The notes under the pieces are model-generated. The model made no database searches, had not been told where the DNA came from, and saw only the letters and a list, made by a program, of their open reading frames with translations. From assembly GCA_002682975.1 (NCBI GenBank), contig NYSJ01000050.1, positions 1-8,632 of the forward strand: a DNA stretch of 8,632 nt, written 5' to 3'. This document shows positions 1 to 6,967 of this stretch, one piece after another. The first letter of the stretch is position 1; each line of letters starts with the position of its first letter. This DNA comes from Paracoccaceae bacterium (GTDB taxonomy: Bacteria; Pseudomonadota; Alphaproteobacteria; Rhodobacterales; Rhodobacteraceae). The translations under genes and the position numbers were made by a program.

Positions 1-479
1 TTCTCAGAGTGATTATCAGGACCTGAGTTTTTGCTGTTTGAGACTGAATACCCTAAGTTAGCCGCCATCGCGATAACTTGAGGTGCTTTTTCCTTCAGTT
101 CTATTATAACTCTTTGGGCGGTCTTTGGTCCAATTCCTTTTGCCTGCTTTACGGCAGCCCAATCGCCAATCGAAATAGCCCTACTTAGTCCATCAGATCC
201 CAAAGCGCCCATAATTGCTAGAGCAGCTTTTGCACCGACACCCTGGACTGTCATTAGCAGCCTGTGCCACTCTTTTTCCACAATGCTTGTGAAGCCAAAA
301 AGCTGCAGTATATCTTCACGAACTAATAAATCCGTATAAAGCGCCGTATATTCTCCAGCTGAGGGTAAGGACCTTAAGGTTCTCTCAGAGCAGTATATCA
401 AATACCCTACTCCGCGAACATCCAGTAGAATATGATCATCAGACCGGTATTCAATTCTTCCAGAAAGCCGACCTATCAT
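1..479 (-). CDS. ruvA: RuvA, Holliday junction branch migration subunit (partial, C-terminus off the left edge)
   Basis: RuvA binds the four-way Holliday junction as a tetramer and loads the RuvB helicase for branch migration. I translated 159 residues by hand from the ATG at 479. The N-terminal OB-fold domain opens with [10 protein letters not shown] and contains VRGVGY near residues 21-26. Two helix-hairpin-helix DNA-binding motifs follow: [16 protein letters not shown] at about 78-93 and [16 protein letters not shown] at about 114-129. The visible part then runs into a Ser/Asn-rich linker. RuvA is usually about 200 residues, so the missing part is the C-terminal domain III that contacts RuvB. 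The start shares one base with the ruvC stop (TAATG on the minus strand), which suggests translational coupling to ruvC. ruvB normally comes next but lies outside the window. The identification is secure; only the length is unknown. Confidence 0.96.
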   Translation of the reverse strand, partial: MIGRLSGRIEYRSDDHILLDVRGVGYLIYCSERTLRSLPSAGEYTALYTDLLVREDILQLFGFTSIVEKEWHRLLMTVQGVGAKAALAIMGALGSDGLSRAISIGDWAAVKQAKGIGPKTAQRVIIELKEKAPQVIAMAANLGYSVSNSKNSGPDNHSE

Positions 480-982
480 TACAATACCTTTTCCGTCACG
501 ACCTGATATCTGTTCGACGAGCACCCGTAGTGGGCATGGCAAAGAGCAATAGCCAAAGCATCGGTAGCGTCCACACCATTTAGGACAACACCAGGTAATT
601 GCATTTTGACCATATGTTCAACCTGATGTTTATCTGCGTGCCCAACACCTACAATTGCTTTTTTAATTCTGTTAGGAGCATATTCCGAAACTGACAAGCC
701 GGCTTTTGCGGGCACAAGCAAGGCTATTGCCCTGGCATGACCAAGTTTAAGTGAAGCAGCCCCATCCTTATTTACAAATGTTGTTTCCACAGCAGCAGTA
801 TCAGGCTTAAAATTCTTTACTACCTCTTCTAACTGGATGAACAAGGAGTGTAATCTCTCTGCTAAATCTGTGCCTTTCGATCTGCAAATACCATTTGCGA
901 CGTGAGAAATACGGCTTTGTTTTAACTCTACTAACCCCCAGCCCATATTTCTCAAGCCAGGGTCTATACCGATCACCCTCAT
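479..982 (-). CDS. ruvC: RuvC, Holliday junction resolvase (crossover junction endodeoxyribonuclease)
   Basis: RuvC cuts Holliday junctions symmetrically as a dimer, acting with RuvAB at the end of homologous recombination. The 167-residue protein has the usual family length. It starts with the signature [15 protein letters not shown], and the four acidic metal-binding catalytic residues are all present: D7, E66, D138 and D141, the same positions as in E. coli RuvC. The ATG at 982 has a good Shine-Dalgarno (GAGG, minus strand, near 991-995) about nine bases upstream, and no better start exists. The gene overlaps ruvA by one base and lies 124 bp downstream of prmA, so it probably has its own promoter (see 1007-1036). 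I see no alphaproteobacterial LexA box (GTTC-N7-GTTC) in the upstream gap, so SOS control is not supported by the sequence. Confidence 0.97.
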   Translation of the reverse strand: MRVIGIDPGLRNMGWGLVELKQSRISHVANGICRSKGTDLAERLHSLFIQLEEVVKNFKPDTAAVETTFVNKDGAASLKLGHARAIALLVPAKAGLSVSEYAPNRIKKAIVGVGHADKHQVEHMVKMQLPGVVLNGVDATDALAIALCHAHYGCSSNRYQVVTEKVL

Positions 983-1006
983 ATTACTGCACCTCGATTT
1001 TCAAAA

Positions 1007-1036
1007 ATATTAGCACGAAACGTGAACAAAAGCCAA
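1007..1036 (-). promoter_or_regulatory. Possible sigma-70 promoter for ruvC-ruvA
   Basis: On the minus strand, a -35-like TTGGCT at 1036-1031 and a -10-like TAATAT at 1012-1007 are separated by 18 bases. Each box matches the consensus at four of six positions. Transcription would start near 1000, about 18 bases before the ruvC ATG and just upstream of its ribosome binding site. The spacer contains the short palindrome CACG-AAA-CGTG (1014-1024). The region is AT-rich, so chance matches are likely. Support is the position in the largest gap of the window and the sensible spacing. Confidence 0.35.
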
Positions 1037-1106
1037 ATAGATTTATTATCTTGTTAAATATTTTAAATTGTAAAATCAATATTCCACAGTCATTGATAAT
1101 AATTTG

Positions 1107-1979
1107 TTATTTAATCTTGCTAAATATTAATGTCGCCCATTCCGCGATGTTTATTTGCTTAGACAAGGAAAAACCAACATCGATGTATTTGTTGGTCACC
1201 AATTCAGCTTGCTCCGTTAAAATGCCAGATAATATAACATATCCGCCAGAAACAGTATGCCTGGACATATCTTCTGCCATGGATAACAGAGGGGCCATTA
1301 AAATATTTGCAAAGATTAAATCAAAAATTTCAATGCTGTTTACTTGACCATGGCCAAATCCATTTGCCTCAAAACATCGAATATTTCTATCTAAATCATT
1401 TGCTTGCACGTTTGTTTTTGCAACGCTGACAGCAACGGCATCAATATCAATAGCGGTGACGTTAGCAGAAAAAACGCTAGCCGCCGCCATTGCCAAAACG
1501 GCCGTACCACAACCAACGTCGATAACATTTTTTGCATCGAGCCCATCGTTCAGAAGATACTCCAAAGCAAGCAAACAACCTTTTGTCGTACCATGGTGAC
1601 CAGTACCAAAAGCCATGGATGCCTCAATCAGTAAAGGTTTGCAGTTTCTTGGCACTTTTCCCGTGTCATGTGCCCCATAAACGAAAAACCTCCCGGCGAT
1701 GACTGGTTTCAGTGACCGCTGTACTTTTGAAACCCAGTCAACCTGCGGCAATTCGGAGATTTTAAAATCATCTGCATGAAAAGCTGCAGCAAGCAAAGCC
1801 AAACTAACATCGTTCGGAGTTTCAGAAAAATATGCTCCTACCTCCCAAAGGCCAGAACCATCTTCTAATTCAAAAACACCGATACCAATTGGTTCTGGTG
1901 AAAGTCTTTCTAACGCAACGCCAAGATTAGCGGCATTTTGTCTTCCGAGGAGAGTTGTTAGAGCAGTAAAAGTAGTCAT
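1107..1979 (-). CDS. prmA: PrmA, ribosomal protein L11 methyltransferase
   Basis: PrmA uses S-adenosylmethionine to methylate ribosomal protein L11 in the cytoplasm. With the start at 1979 the protein has 290 residues. The N-terminal substrate-recognition part begins MTTFTALTTLLGR and includes EDGSGLWEVGAYF. The class I methyltransferase domain shows the family motif AFGTGHHGTT (about 123-132), the SAM-binding loop IDVGCGTAVLA (about 153-163), the acidic IDID (about 177-180), and the catalytic-loop motif FDLIFANILMAPL (about 219-231). The frame stays open upstream to a TTG at 2024 that overlaps the transporter stop (305 residues). I prefer the ATG because MTTFTALTTL fits the N-terminus I recall for Rhodobacterales PrmA and the total length fits. 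Neither start has a clear Shine-Dalgarno, so translation may depend on read-on from the transporter 41 bp upstream. Function is certain; start moderately so. Confidence 0.95.
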   Translation of the reverse strand: MTTFTALTTLLGRQNAANLGVALERLSPEPIGIGVFELEDGSGLWEVGAYFSETPNDVSLALLAAAFHADDFKISELPQVDWVSKVQRSLKPVIAGRFFVYGAHDTGKVPRNCKPLLIEASMAFGTGHHGTTKGCLLALEYLLNDGLDAKNVIDVGCGTAVLAMAAASVFSANVTAIDIDAVAVSVAKTNVQANDLDRNIRCFEANGFGHGQVNSIEIFDLIFANILMAPLLSMAEDMSRHTVSGGYVILSGILTEQAELVTNKYIDVGFSLSKQINIAEWATLIFSKIK

Positions 1980-2020
1980 ATAAGAGGCCAATCTAGTAAA
2001 AAAGTGTTGTAGAAAAACAT

Positions 2021-3241
2021 TCAATATTTAGGGACGCAGAATATAGTCTCATTTCCTTTAACTGGCTGTCTTGGAATTAGAAGCGCTAAGGCAAAAGAGA
2101 TAACAGACAATATGCCTGCTGTACAAAACACTAAAAAAGGAGATGCAAGCCAAAGAAAACCAAGACCTAAAGGCAAAAAGATGGCCGCTATATGATTTAT
2201 TGTAAAAGCAACAGCCGCAGTTGCCGCGATATCCTGGGGGTCTGCAATTTTTTGAAAGTAAGTTTTAATCGCTAAAGCAAGTGCAAAGAAAAGATGATCA
2301 AGAAGATATAGTAAAGTAGCAATAAAAACTCCCCAACCGAACAGATATATTCCACCATAAGCAAAAAAAACTAAAGAAAGCCCGAAGTACTCTACTGCTA
2401 AAGCTTTACGTTCACCATACCGAGCTACAGCGCGCCCTAACAATGGAGCGAGAGCAATATTAAACAATAAATTTAAAAGGTAAATCGTTGTCAATTGCTG
2501 AACGTCCAAGCCAAATCTTTCCACCATCATGAACCCAGCAAAGACTACAAAAATCTGCCGTCTTGCTCCCGACATAAATTGCAGCAAATAATAGAGCCAA
2601 TAACGTTTCCGTAAGACTATTTTCTTTGTTTGGGGTATTGGCGCCTCAAAGTTAGGGAATATCAGATACCCAAGCACGGCTAACGAAAAGCAAGAAAATC
2701 CAGCTATCATGTATGCGGAATTAAAAGATAGGTTTAACTTATACCATCCCAAAACTAGAAAAGTATATGCAATTAAAGTGGCTGCTGACCCAATTGCCAT
2801 TAGCTTTCCAAGCTTTCTGGGGGCTTCTTTTTTTGAAAACCATTGTAGTTGCAGGGATTGATTTACCGTTTCAAAAAAATGAAATCCAATGGAACTTAAA
2901 AGGGTTAGGGTCAATATACCAGTTAAGGACGGAAACCATGCTGTAACGGCTGTAGCAAGCCCTAGCACGCAAAGCATCAAGAGCGCTAGGGTCTGCTCCC
3001 GGAAAAAAAGTAAAATACTAATTACTCCCACAGCAAGGAAGCCAGGTATTTCCCTGATCGTATGCAGAAGGCCGATATCAAGACCATCAAACCTAATGAT
3101 TTCTACGACAAAGTTGTTTAGAAGAGCAGACCAAACAGAAAATGCTAACGGCAAAGCAATTGCCATAAGTATTAATAGAGCTTCCGGACGTCTCCATTTT
3201 GATAATGTAGACATATTACTCATCGAAAATTCATCATTCAT
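2021..3241 (-). CDS. MFS transporter, 12 transmembrane helices, substrate unknown
   Basis: This is an inner-membrane major facilitator superfamily protein of 406 residues. Hydrophobic segments lie at about 21-45, 56-80, 83-103, 106-126, 148-166, 176-196, 212-240, 249-269, 281-300, 302-326, 338-361 and 364-390. This gives the usual 6+6 arrangement with a central Lys/Arg-rich loop (about 204-213). Notable sequence features are NNFVVE and REIPGFLA between helices 1 and 2, SGARRQIFVVFAGF in helix 7, LDHLFFALALAIKTYFQ in helix 10, and polar residues inside helix 11 (TINH). I recall related unnamed MFS proteins in Rhodobacterales but cannot assign a substrate. The ATG at 3241 has a weak AGG Shine-Dalgarno six bases upstream; Met7 and Met10 are alternatives. 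It lies 44 bp after priA and 41 bp before prmA on the same strand, so all three may be co-transcribed. Neither neighbour hints at a substrate. Confidence 0.88.
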   Translation of the reverse strand: MNDEFSMSNMSTLSKWRRPEALLILMAIALPLAFSVWSALLNNFVVEIIRFDGLDIGLLHTIREIPGFLAVGVISILLFFREQTLALLMLCVLGLATAVTAWFPSLTGILTLTLLSSIGFHFFETVNQSLQLQWFSKKEAPRKLGKLMAIGSAATLIAYTFLVLGWYKLNLSFNSAYMIAGFSCFSLAVLGYLIFPNFEAPIPQTKKIVLRKRYWLYYLLQFMSGARRQIFVVFAGFMMVERFGLDVQQLTTIYLLNLLFNIALAPLLGRAVARYGERKALAVEYFGLSLVFFAYGGIYLFGWGVFIATLLYLLDHLFFALALAIKTYFQKIADPQDIAATAAVAFTINHIAAIFLPLGLGFLWLASPFLVFCTAGILSVISFALALLIPRQPVKGNETIFCVPKY

Positions 3242-3285
3242 AGTCTGCCTATAAAGTGTGTTTCTTAGCAGGGCTAGGTTATAAA

Positions 3286-5487
3286 TTACAAAAAGTTTTG
3301 CGGGTCTACATCGATTGTTAAGCGGATATTTTTGTTAACCTTTACGCGGGATACCCAAGACTTTACCGCACTTTGCATTGATACGTTTTTACTTCCCTTA
3401 AGTAAAAGTCTCACTCTGTATCTGCCTCGCACTCGCGCAATCGGAGCTGGTGCTGGTCCATAAAGGGTAATACCTGACGAATTAAGCACCTCTGAATTTT
3501 TTGATAATTGCAATCCGAGTTCAAAAGCATCTTCAGATCTTTTTGCTGAAATCAATATGCCAACTAGTCGACCAAAAGGGGGCATATTTGCAAGTTTTCT
3601 ACCATTAGCTTCTGCAGTCCAAAATTGCTCATCATGCCCTCTCTTTATAGCCTCTATAACGGGGTGCAATGGTTGATAGGTCTGCAGGTATGCGGTCCCT
3701 TTTTTGTCACGTCTTCCTGCTCTTCCTGAGACCTGGCGCAGAAGTTGGAAGGTGCGTTCGGCGGCTCGGAGATCTGATCCTTGTAGTCCCAAATCTGGAT
3801 CAACAACACCAACAATAGTAAGATCAGGGAAATTATGCCCTTTCGCAATCAATTGCGTACCAATAATTATATCCGTATTGCCACAAGCAATATTTGCTAA
3901 TTCACTCTTTAATGATCTGGCAGAGCTATATAAGTCTGATGACAAAACGGTAATTGAAGCTCCAGGAAACGTCTTTGCTGCCTCCTCCGCTAATCTTTCA
4001 ACACCAGGTCCGATAGGAGCAAAATTGCCCACCGTCTGGCAATTTGGACAATTTGTGGGAATAGGCTTTGTTTCACCGCATTGGTGGCACATCAATCTTT
4101 TTTGAAACCGATGTTCGATCATTGCCGTGTCACAAAAATCGCATCCAATTCGCTCTCCACACGAGCGACACAAGGTAACTGGAGCGTAGCCCCTGCGATT
4201 TAAAAATAACAAAGCTTGTTCATTGCTGTTTATAGCTTCATCAATTTTAACCTTAAGAATTGGTGAAATCCACTGATCTGATTTTAAAGTTTGGTCTCGC
4301 ATATCAATAACCTTAATATCAGGCAAATCAGCAGAGCCGTATCTCGCCATCAAATTAAGGCGTTTATATTTGCCAGAGGTAGCATTATTCCACGTCTCTA
4401 AACTTGGAGTCGCTGACGCTAAAATAACTTTCGCGCTGGCTAATGAAGCTCTAAGAACAGCCATGTCTCTGGCGTTATATAAAACGCCATCTTGCTGTTT
4501 ATAAGAAGAGTCATGTTCTTCATCCACCACTATTAGTCCTAAAGCCTCAAATGGTAAGAAAAGTGCAGACCTGGCTCCAACCACAATTTGAGCTTGCCCA
4601 CAACCAACCATTTTCCAAACCCTGCGGCGCTCAGATTGGGAAATACCTGAGTGCCATTCAGCAGAATATACCCCAAAACGATCTTTGAGCCTTTCCGTAA
4701 ATTCTCCAGTGAGTGCGATTTCAGGCAACAGAACCAGAGCTTGCTGTCCATTATCTATTACCTTCGCAATAGCCTCCAGATATACTGCTGTTTTGCCTGA
4801 CCCCGTGACTCCACATAGCAATACCGAGGCATGTTTTTTTTGTTCTAAAACAGAGTTTAACTCAGAAACTATCCGTGCTTGATCATCATTGAGCCGAGTG
4901 AGTGAGCTCCTTGTATCCACCTTGGGATACGGCAAGTCTTTGGGCTCCATTTTAGAAATTAGGCTGCCAGACGGGATCATTGTATTGATGACAGAGGATG
5001 AAACTTTTGCTAGTTTGGCCAGTTCTGAGATAGAGAACCCAATATCATCAAACTCATCCAAAGTTTCCAAGACCCGTTTTCTAGCTATTGTCATTTTAAA
5101 TGATCTTGGTACCTTTCCCTTATAGATAACTCGTTTTTCTACTTCTTTTGCTGCAAGATCACGCACGCGAGTAACTAATCGCAGAACCGCAAACAAGGGA
5201 GAAATCGTGTAATCTGCTACTTTCCGAATGAAATTTTGCAATTCAGGCTGAATTGGTTGATAATCCAAAACATCCTCAATGGTTTTTATTTTTTCGGGAT
5301 CAAATTTTTCAAAACTTGCTCCCCAAACTAGACCAATCACCTTACGTCTTCCAAGCGGAACAAGAACAAAGGCACCTCTGAAGCAGCCTTTGCTAGGTGC
5401 TCTATACGTAAATAAGCGATCAATTGGCTGTGTTGTCAACACCTCGACCAAAGATCCATCAACAAAAAATTCTTGTTCTTCTATCAA
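3286..5487 (-). CDS. priA: PriA, primosomal protein N' (replication restart DNA helicase)
   Basis: PriA is a superfamily 2 3'-to-5' helicase that recognises abandoned replication forks and D-loops and reloads the replisome. The 733-residue length is normal. The N-terminal DNA-binding region contains [15 protein letters not shown] (about 15-28). The helicase core shows Walker A GVTGSGKT (226-233), Walker B DEEH (322-325), SAT motif III (358-360), [14 protein letters not shown] (543-556) and motif [10 protein letters not shown] (585-592). The zinc-binding insert carries all eight cysteines: C440, C443, C449, C452, C467, C470, C480 and C483. The start is a TTG at 5487. An in-frame stop lies 30 bases upstream with no ATG or GTG between, and AAGGA (5493-5497, minus strand) sits five bases before the TTG. 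The gene is divergent from the transaldolase gene and probably heads the leftward priA-MFS-prmA group. Confidence 0.96.
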   Translation of the reverse strand: MIEEQEFFVDGSLVEVLTTQPIDRLFTYRAPSKGCFRGAFVLVPLGRRKVIGLVWGASFEKFDPEKIKTIEDVLDYQPIQPELQNFIRKVADYTISPLFAVLRLVTRVRDLAAKEVEKRVIYKGKVPRSFKMTIARKRVLETLDEFDDIGFSISELAKLAKVSSSVINTMIPSGSLISKMEPKDLPYPKVDTRSSLTRLNDDQARIVSELNSVLEQKKHASVLLCGVTGSGKTAVYLEAIAKVIDNGQQALVLLPEIALTGEFTERLKDRFGVYSAEWHSGISQSERRRVWKMVGCGQAQIVVGARSALFLPFEALGLIVVDEEHDSSYKQQDGVLYNARDMAVLRASLASAKVILASATPSLETWNNATSGKYKRLNLMARYGSADLPDIKVIDMRDQTLKSDQWISPILKVKIDEAINSNEQALLFLNRRGYAPVTLCRSCGERIGCDFCDTAMIEHRFQKRLMCHQCGETKPIPTNCPNCQTVGNFAPIGPGVERLAEEAAKTFPGASITVLSSDLYSSARSLKSELANIACGNTDIIIGTQLIAKGHNFPDLTIVGVVDPDLGLQGSDLRAAERTFQLLRQVSGRAGRRDKKGTAYLQTYQPLHPVIEAIKRGHDEQFWTAEANGRKLANMPPFGRLVGILISAKRSEDAFELGLQLSKNSEVLNSSGITLYGPAPAPIARVRGRYRVRLLLKGSKNVSMQSAVKSWVSRVKVNKNIRLTIDVDPQNFL

Positions 5488-5492
5488 AGTTT

Positions 5493-5497
5493 TCCTT
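5493..5497 (-). promoter_or_regulatory. Shine-Dalgarno that decides the TTG start of priA
   Basis: The minus strand reads AAGGA five bases ahead of the TTG at 5487-5485. The same frame is closed by TAA at 5517-5515, and no ATG or GTG occurs between that stop and the TTG. The TTG is therefore the best-supported start for priA. A start further inside at GTG (codon 15) would remove residues just before the conserved VLTTQP segment and has less support. Confidence 0.6.
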
Positions 5498-5555
5498 AAG
5501 GGGTTTTCCCAAGCTTAAAACTGAAGTAGATGATCTTCAATACTTCGCCAAGCGC

Positions 5556-5562
5556 AAGGGAG
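5556..5562 (+). promoter_or_regulatory. Strong ribosome binding site of the transaldolase gene
   Basis: AAGGGAG lies eight bases before the ATG at 5571. It fixes this ATG as the start although the frame stays open for another 147 bases upstream into priA. It is the best Shine-Dalgarno in the window, consistent with an abundant central-metabolism enzyme. Confidence 0.7.
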
Positions 5563-5570
5563 ATAAAATA

Positions 5571-6224
5571 ATGAAATTTTTCGTAGATACTGCAGAAATT
5601 GACCAAATTAAAGAGCTCAACGACTTAGGTATGGTTGATGGTGTGACAACGAACCCATCCCTGATTAAAAAATCGGGAAGAGATATAATTGAAGTTACAA
5701 AGGAAATTTGCTCAATTGTTGAAGGCCCTGTAAGTGCTGAAGTTACTTCGACGGAAGCTGAAACTATGATTGCGGAAGGTCGCAAACTAGTAACTATTGC
5801 AAAGAATATAGCTGTGAAAGTCCCATTAACCTGGGATGGTTTGAAGGCGTGTAAAACACTAAGCTCTGAGGGGCACATGGTAAACGTGACGCTTTGTTTT
5901 TCAGCAAATCAAGCTTTATTAGCGGCAAAGGCTGGCGCCACATTCATTTCACCATTTATAGGAAGGTTGGATGACATTAATCTCGACGGCATGCAGTTGA
6001 TTGAGGACATTCGTGAAATCTATGACAATTACGATTTTCAAACTCAAATTTTAGCTGCCTCTATTCGTACCGTGAACCACGCGTTAGAAAGTGCTCGTAT
6101 AGGCGCCGATGTCATGACCGCTCCACCATCGGTTATAAAATCCATGATCAATCACCCACTAACCGATAAAGGCTTAGCGGCATTTTTAGAGGATATAAAA
6201 TTTACAAAACAAAAAATTCTGTAA
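5571..6224 (+). CDS. tal: Transaldolase, TalC/FSA family (commonly auto-named fructose-6-phosphate aldolase, fsa)
   Basis: Transaldolase moves a dihydroxyacetone unit between sugar phosphates in the non-oxidative pentose phosphate pathway (sedoheptulose 7-phosphate plus glyceraldehyde 3-phosphate to erythrose 4-phosphate plus fructose 6-phosphate). The 217-residue protein is a short class I TIM-barrel aldolase. It shows FFVDTAEI with D6, [13 protein letters not shown] with N28, the Schiff-base lysine K83 in IAVKVPLT, T107, SPFIGRLDD with F129 and R132, and AASIRT with S164. Glu57 (SAEVTS) and Phe129 occupy positions that are Gln59 and Tyr131 in E. coli FsaA; Glu and Phe are the transaldolase type, so transaldolase activity is the better prediction. 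The ATG at 5571 has AAGGGAG eight bases upstream. The frame is open further back to 5424, but that part overlaps priA and lacks family sequence. It heads the rightward group, 50 bp before the DUF484 gene. Confidence 0.93.
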   Translation: MKFFVDTAEIDQIKELNDLGMVDGVTTNPSLIKKSGRDIIEVTKEICSIVEGPVSAEVTSTEAETMIAEGRKLVTIAKNIAVKVPLTWDGLKACKTLSSEGHMVNVTLCFSANQALLAAKAGATFISPFIGRLDDINLDGMQLIEDIREIYDNYDFQTQILAASIRTVNHALESARIGADVMTAPPSVIKSMINHPLTDKGLAAFLEDIKFTKQKIL

Positions 6225-6250
6225 TTTGTGTAAATATCATGCCATTGTCT

Positions 6251-6266
6251 CTGTAAAAAAATACAG
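6251..6266 (+). repeat. Small inverted repeat in the leader of the DUF484 gene
   Basis: CTGTA (6251-6255) and TACAG (6262-6266) are perfect inverted copies around a six-A loop, eight bases before the DUF484 ATG. With bulges, TTG (6245-6247) could also pair with CAA (6268-6270). The right arm contains the only candidate Shine-Dalgarno of the gene (AGG, 6265-6267), so folding could partly hide it. There is no U-run after the stem, so it is not a typical intrinsic terminator. Five base pairs in AT-rich DNA may well be chance. Confidence 0.3.
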
Positions 6267-6274
6267 GCAAAGAT

Positions 6275-6967
6275 ATGGAAGATTCAATTCGTGCTAAACT
6301 TCTTGCTGATCCATCGATTATTCTTGATGATACGGAGTTAATGCAGAGCCTCTTAGCGGCGAGTGATGTCAAATTAGGTGCCAACGTTGTGGATCTTCGA
6401 CATGTTGCAATGCACCGCTTGTCTCATAAACTAGGAAAGCTTGAGGGGACACACCAATCAGTCGTTGCCGCAGCTTATCAAAACCTTTTAGGAACAAAAC
6501 AAATTCATCAAGCAGTAATTGAGCTTTTGAGAAAAAGTAACTTAGACGAGTTTGTTCACAGTTTGAAATTCGATTTATTAAAGATTTTAAATGTGGATTG
6601 TATATGCATACTGCTTGAAAAAAGCGATGAGACAGGCGACCACACCACGCCAAAATATTCTAATCCTAACATACAGCATGTCATGCCGGGATTTGTTAAT
6701 GCTTACATGACGCAAGGAGGTGAAACTGACTCTACGAAAGTAAAGCTGAGGCAAGCAAATAAATCAACTAGTCAGCTATTTGAGTCTGCCTCCACTCAGA
6801 TAAAGTCAGAGGCTTGTGTCCAATTAAGCTTTGATGAAAATCAAACTCCGGGAATGATTGTATTTGGATCAAGTAATGTAGATTTCTTCGAACCAGGACA
6901 AGGCACCGATTTGTTGAATTTTTTTGCCTGCGTATGTGAGAAAGTTTTGGGACGATGGATATATTAA
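6275..6967 (+). CDS. DUF484 family protein (GAF-like), function unknown
   Basis: The 230-residue soluble protein matches my memory of the DUF484 family, whose gene is commonly next to xerC in proteobacteria. The N-terminal third is helical (IRAKLLADPSIILDD, then VVDLRHVAMHRLSHKLGKLE at about 38-57, a likely coiled-coil stretch), and VVAAAYQNLLGTKQIHQAV (about 63-81) is a conserved-looking segment. The C-terminal part alternates strands and helices (DCICILLE near 108-115; GMIVFGSSNVDFFEP; TDLLNFFACVCEKVLGRWI) as expected for a GAF-like sensor fold. No catalytic residues or membrane segments are evident. The ATG at 6275 has only a weak AGG eight bases upstream. It follows the transaldolase gene by 50 bp, and its stop forms TAATG with a start of xerC, so the two are probably translated together. 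A role linked to XerC is inferred from position only. Confidence 0.85.
   Translation: MEDSIRAKLLADPSIILDDTELMQSLLAASDVKLGANVVDLRHVAMHRLSHKLGKLEGTHQSVVAAAYQNLLGTKQIHQAVIELLRKSNLDEFVHSLKFDLLKILNVDCICILLEKSDETGDHTTPKYSNPNIQHVMPGFVNAYMTQGGETDSTKVKLRQANKSTSQLFESASTQIKSEACVQLSFDENQTPGMIVFGSSNVDFFEPGQGTDLLNFFACVCEKVLGRWIY

Larger units (their letters stand above)
5488..5570. promoter_or_regulatory. Divergent intergenic region between priA and the transaldolase gene
   Basis: These 83 bases must hold or adjoin promoters for both the leftward priA group and the rightward transaldolase group, since the genes are back to back. I could not find a convincing -35/-10 pair on either strand. The stretch includes the ribosome binding sites of both genes (AAGGA for priA near 5495; AAGGGAG for the transaldolase near 5559) and a short GGGG-TTTT-CCC inverted repeat at 5500-5510. 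The shared-regulation role is inferred from gene orientation alone. Confidence 0.45.

Noticed and set aside
1024..1038. GAAC half-site as a possible LexA box upstream of ruvC
   Set aside because: The second GAAC at the required seven-base spacing is absent; the sequence there is AAAT.
1075..1097. Inverted repeat ATCAAT/ATTGAT after prmA as a possible terminator
   Set aside because: The stem is only six A/T-rich pairs with an 11-base loop and is followed by just three T residues on the minus strand. It is too weak to call.
895..1347. Plus-strand open frame of 150 codons across the ruvC-prmA gap
   Set aside because: It runs antisense through the start of ruvC and the end of prmA, both certain genes. 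It has low-complexity AT-driven composition and no recognisable domain.
3704..4105. Plus-strand open frame of 133 codons inside priA
   Set aside because: It is antisense to the priA helicase and zinc-binding region and shows no domain of its own; it is a shadow frame.
5424..5570. N-terminal extension of the transaldolase reading frame
   Set aside because: It overlaps the priA start, has no family similarity, and the ATG at 5571 has a strong Shine-Dalgarno and the conserved MKFFVDTA start.
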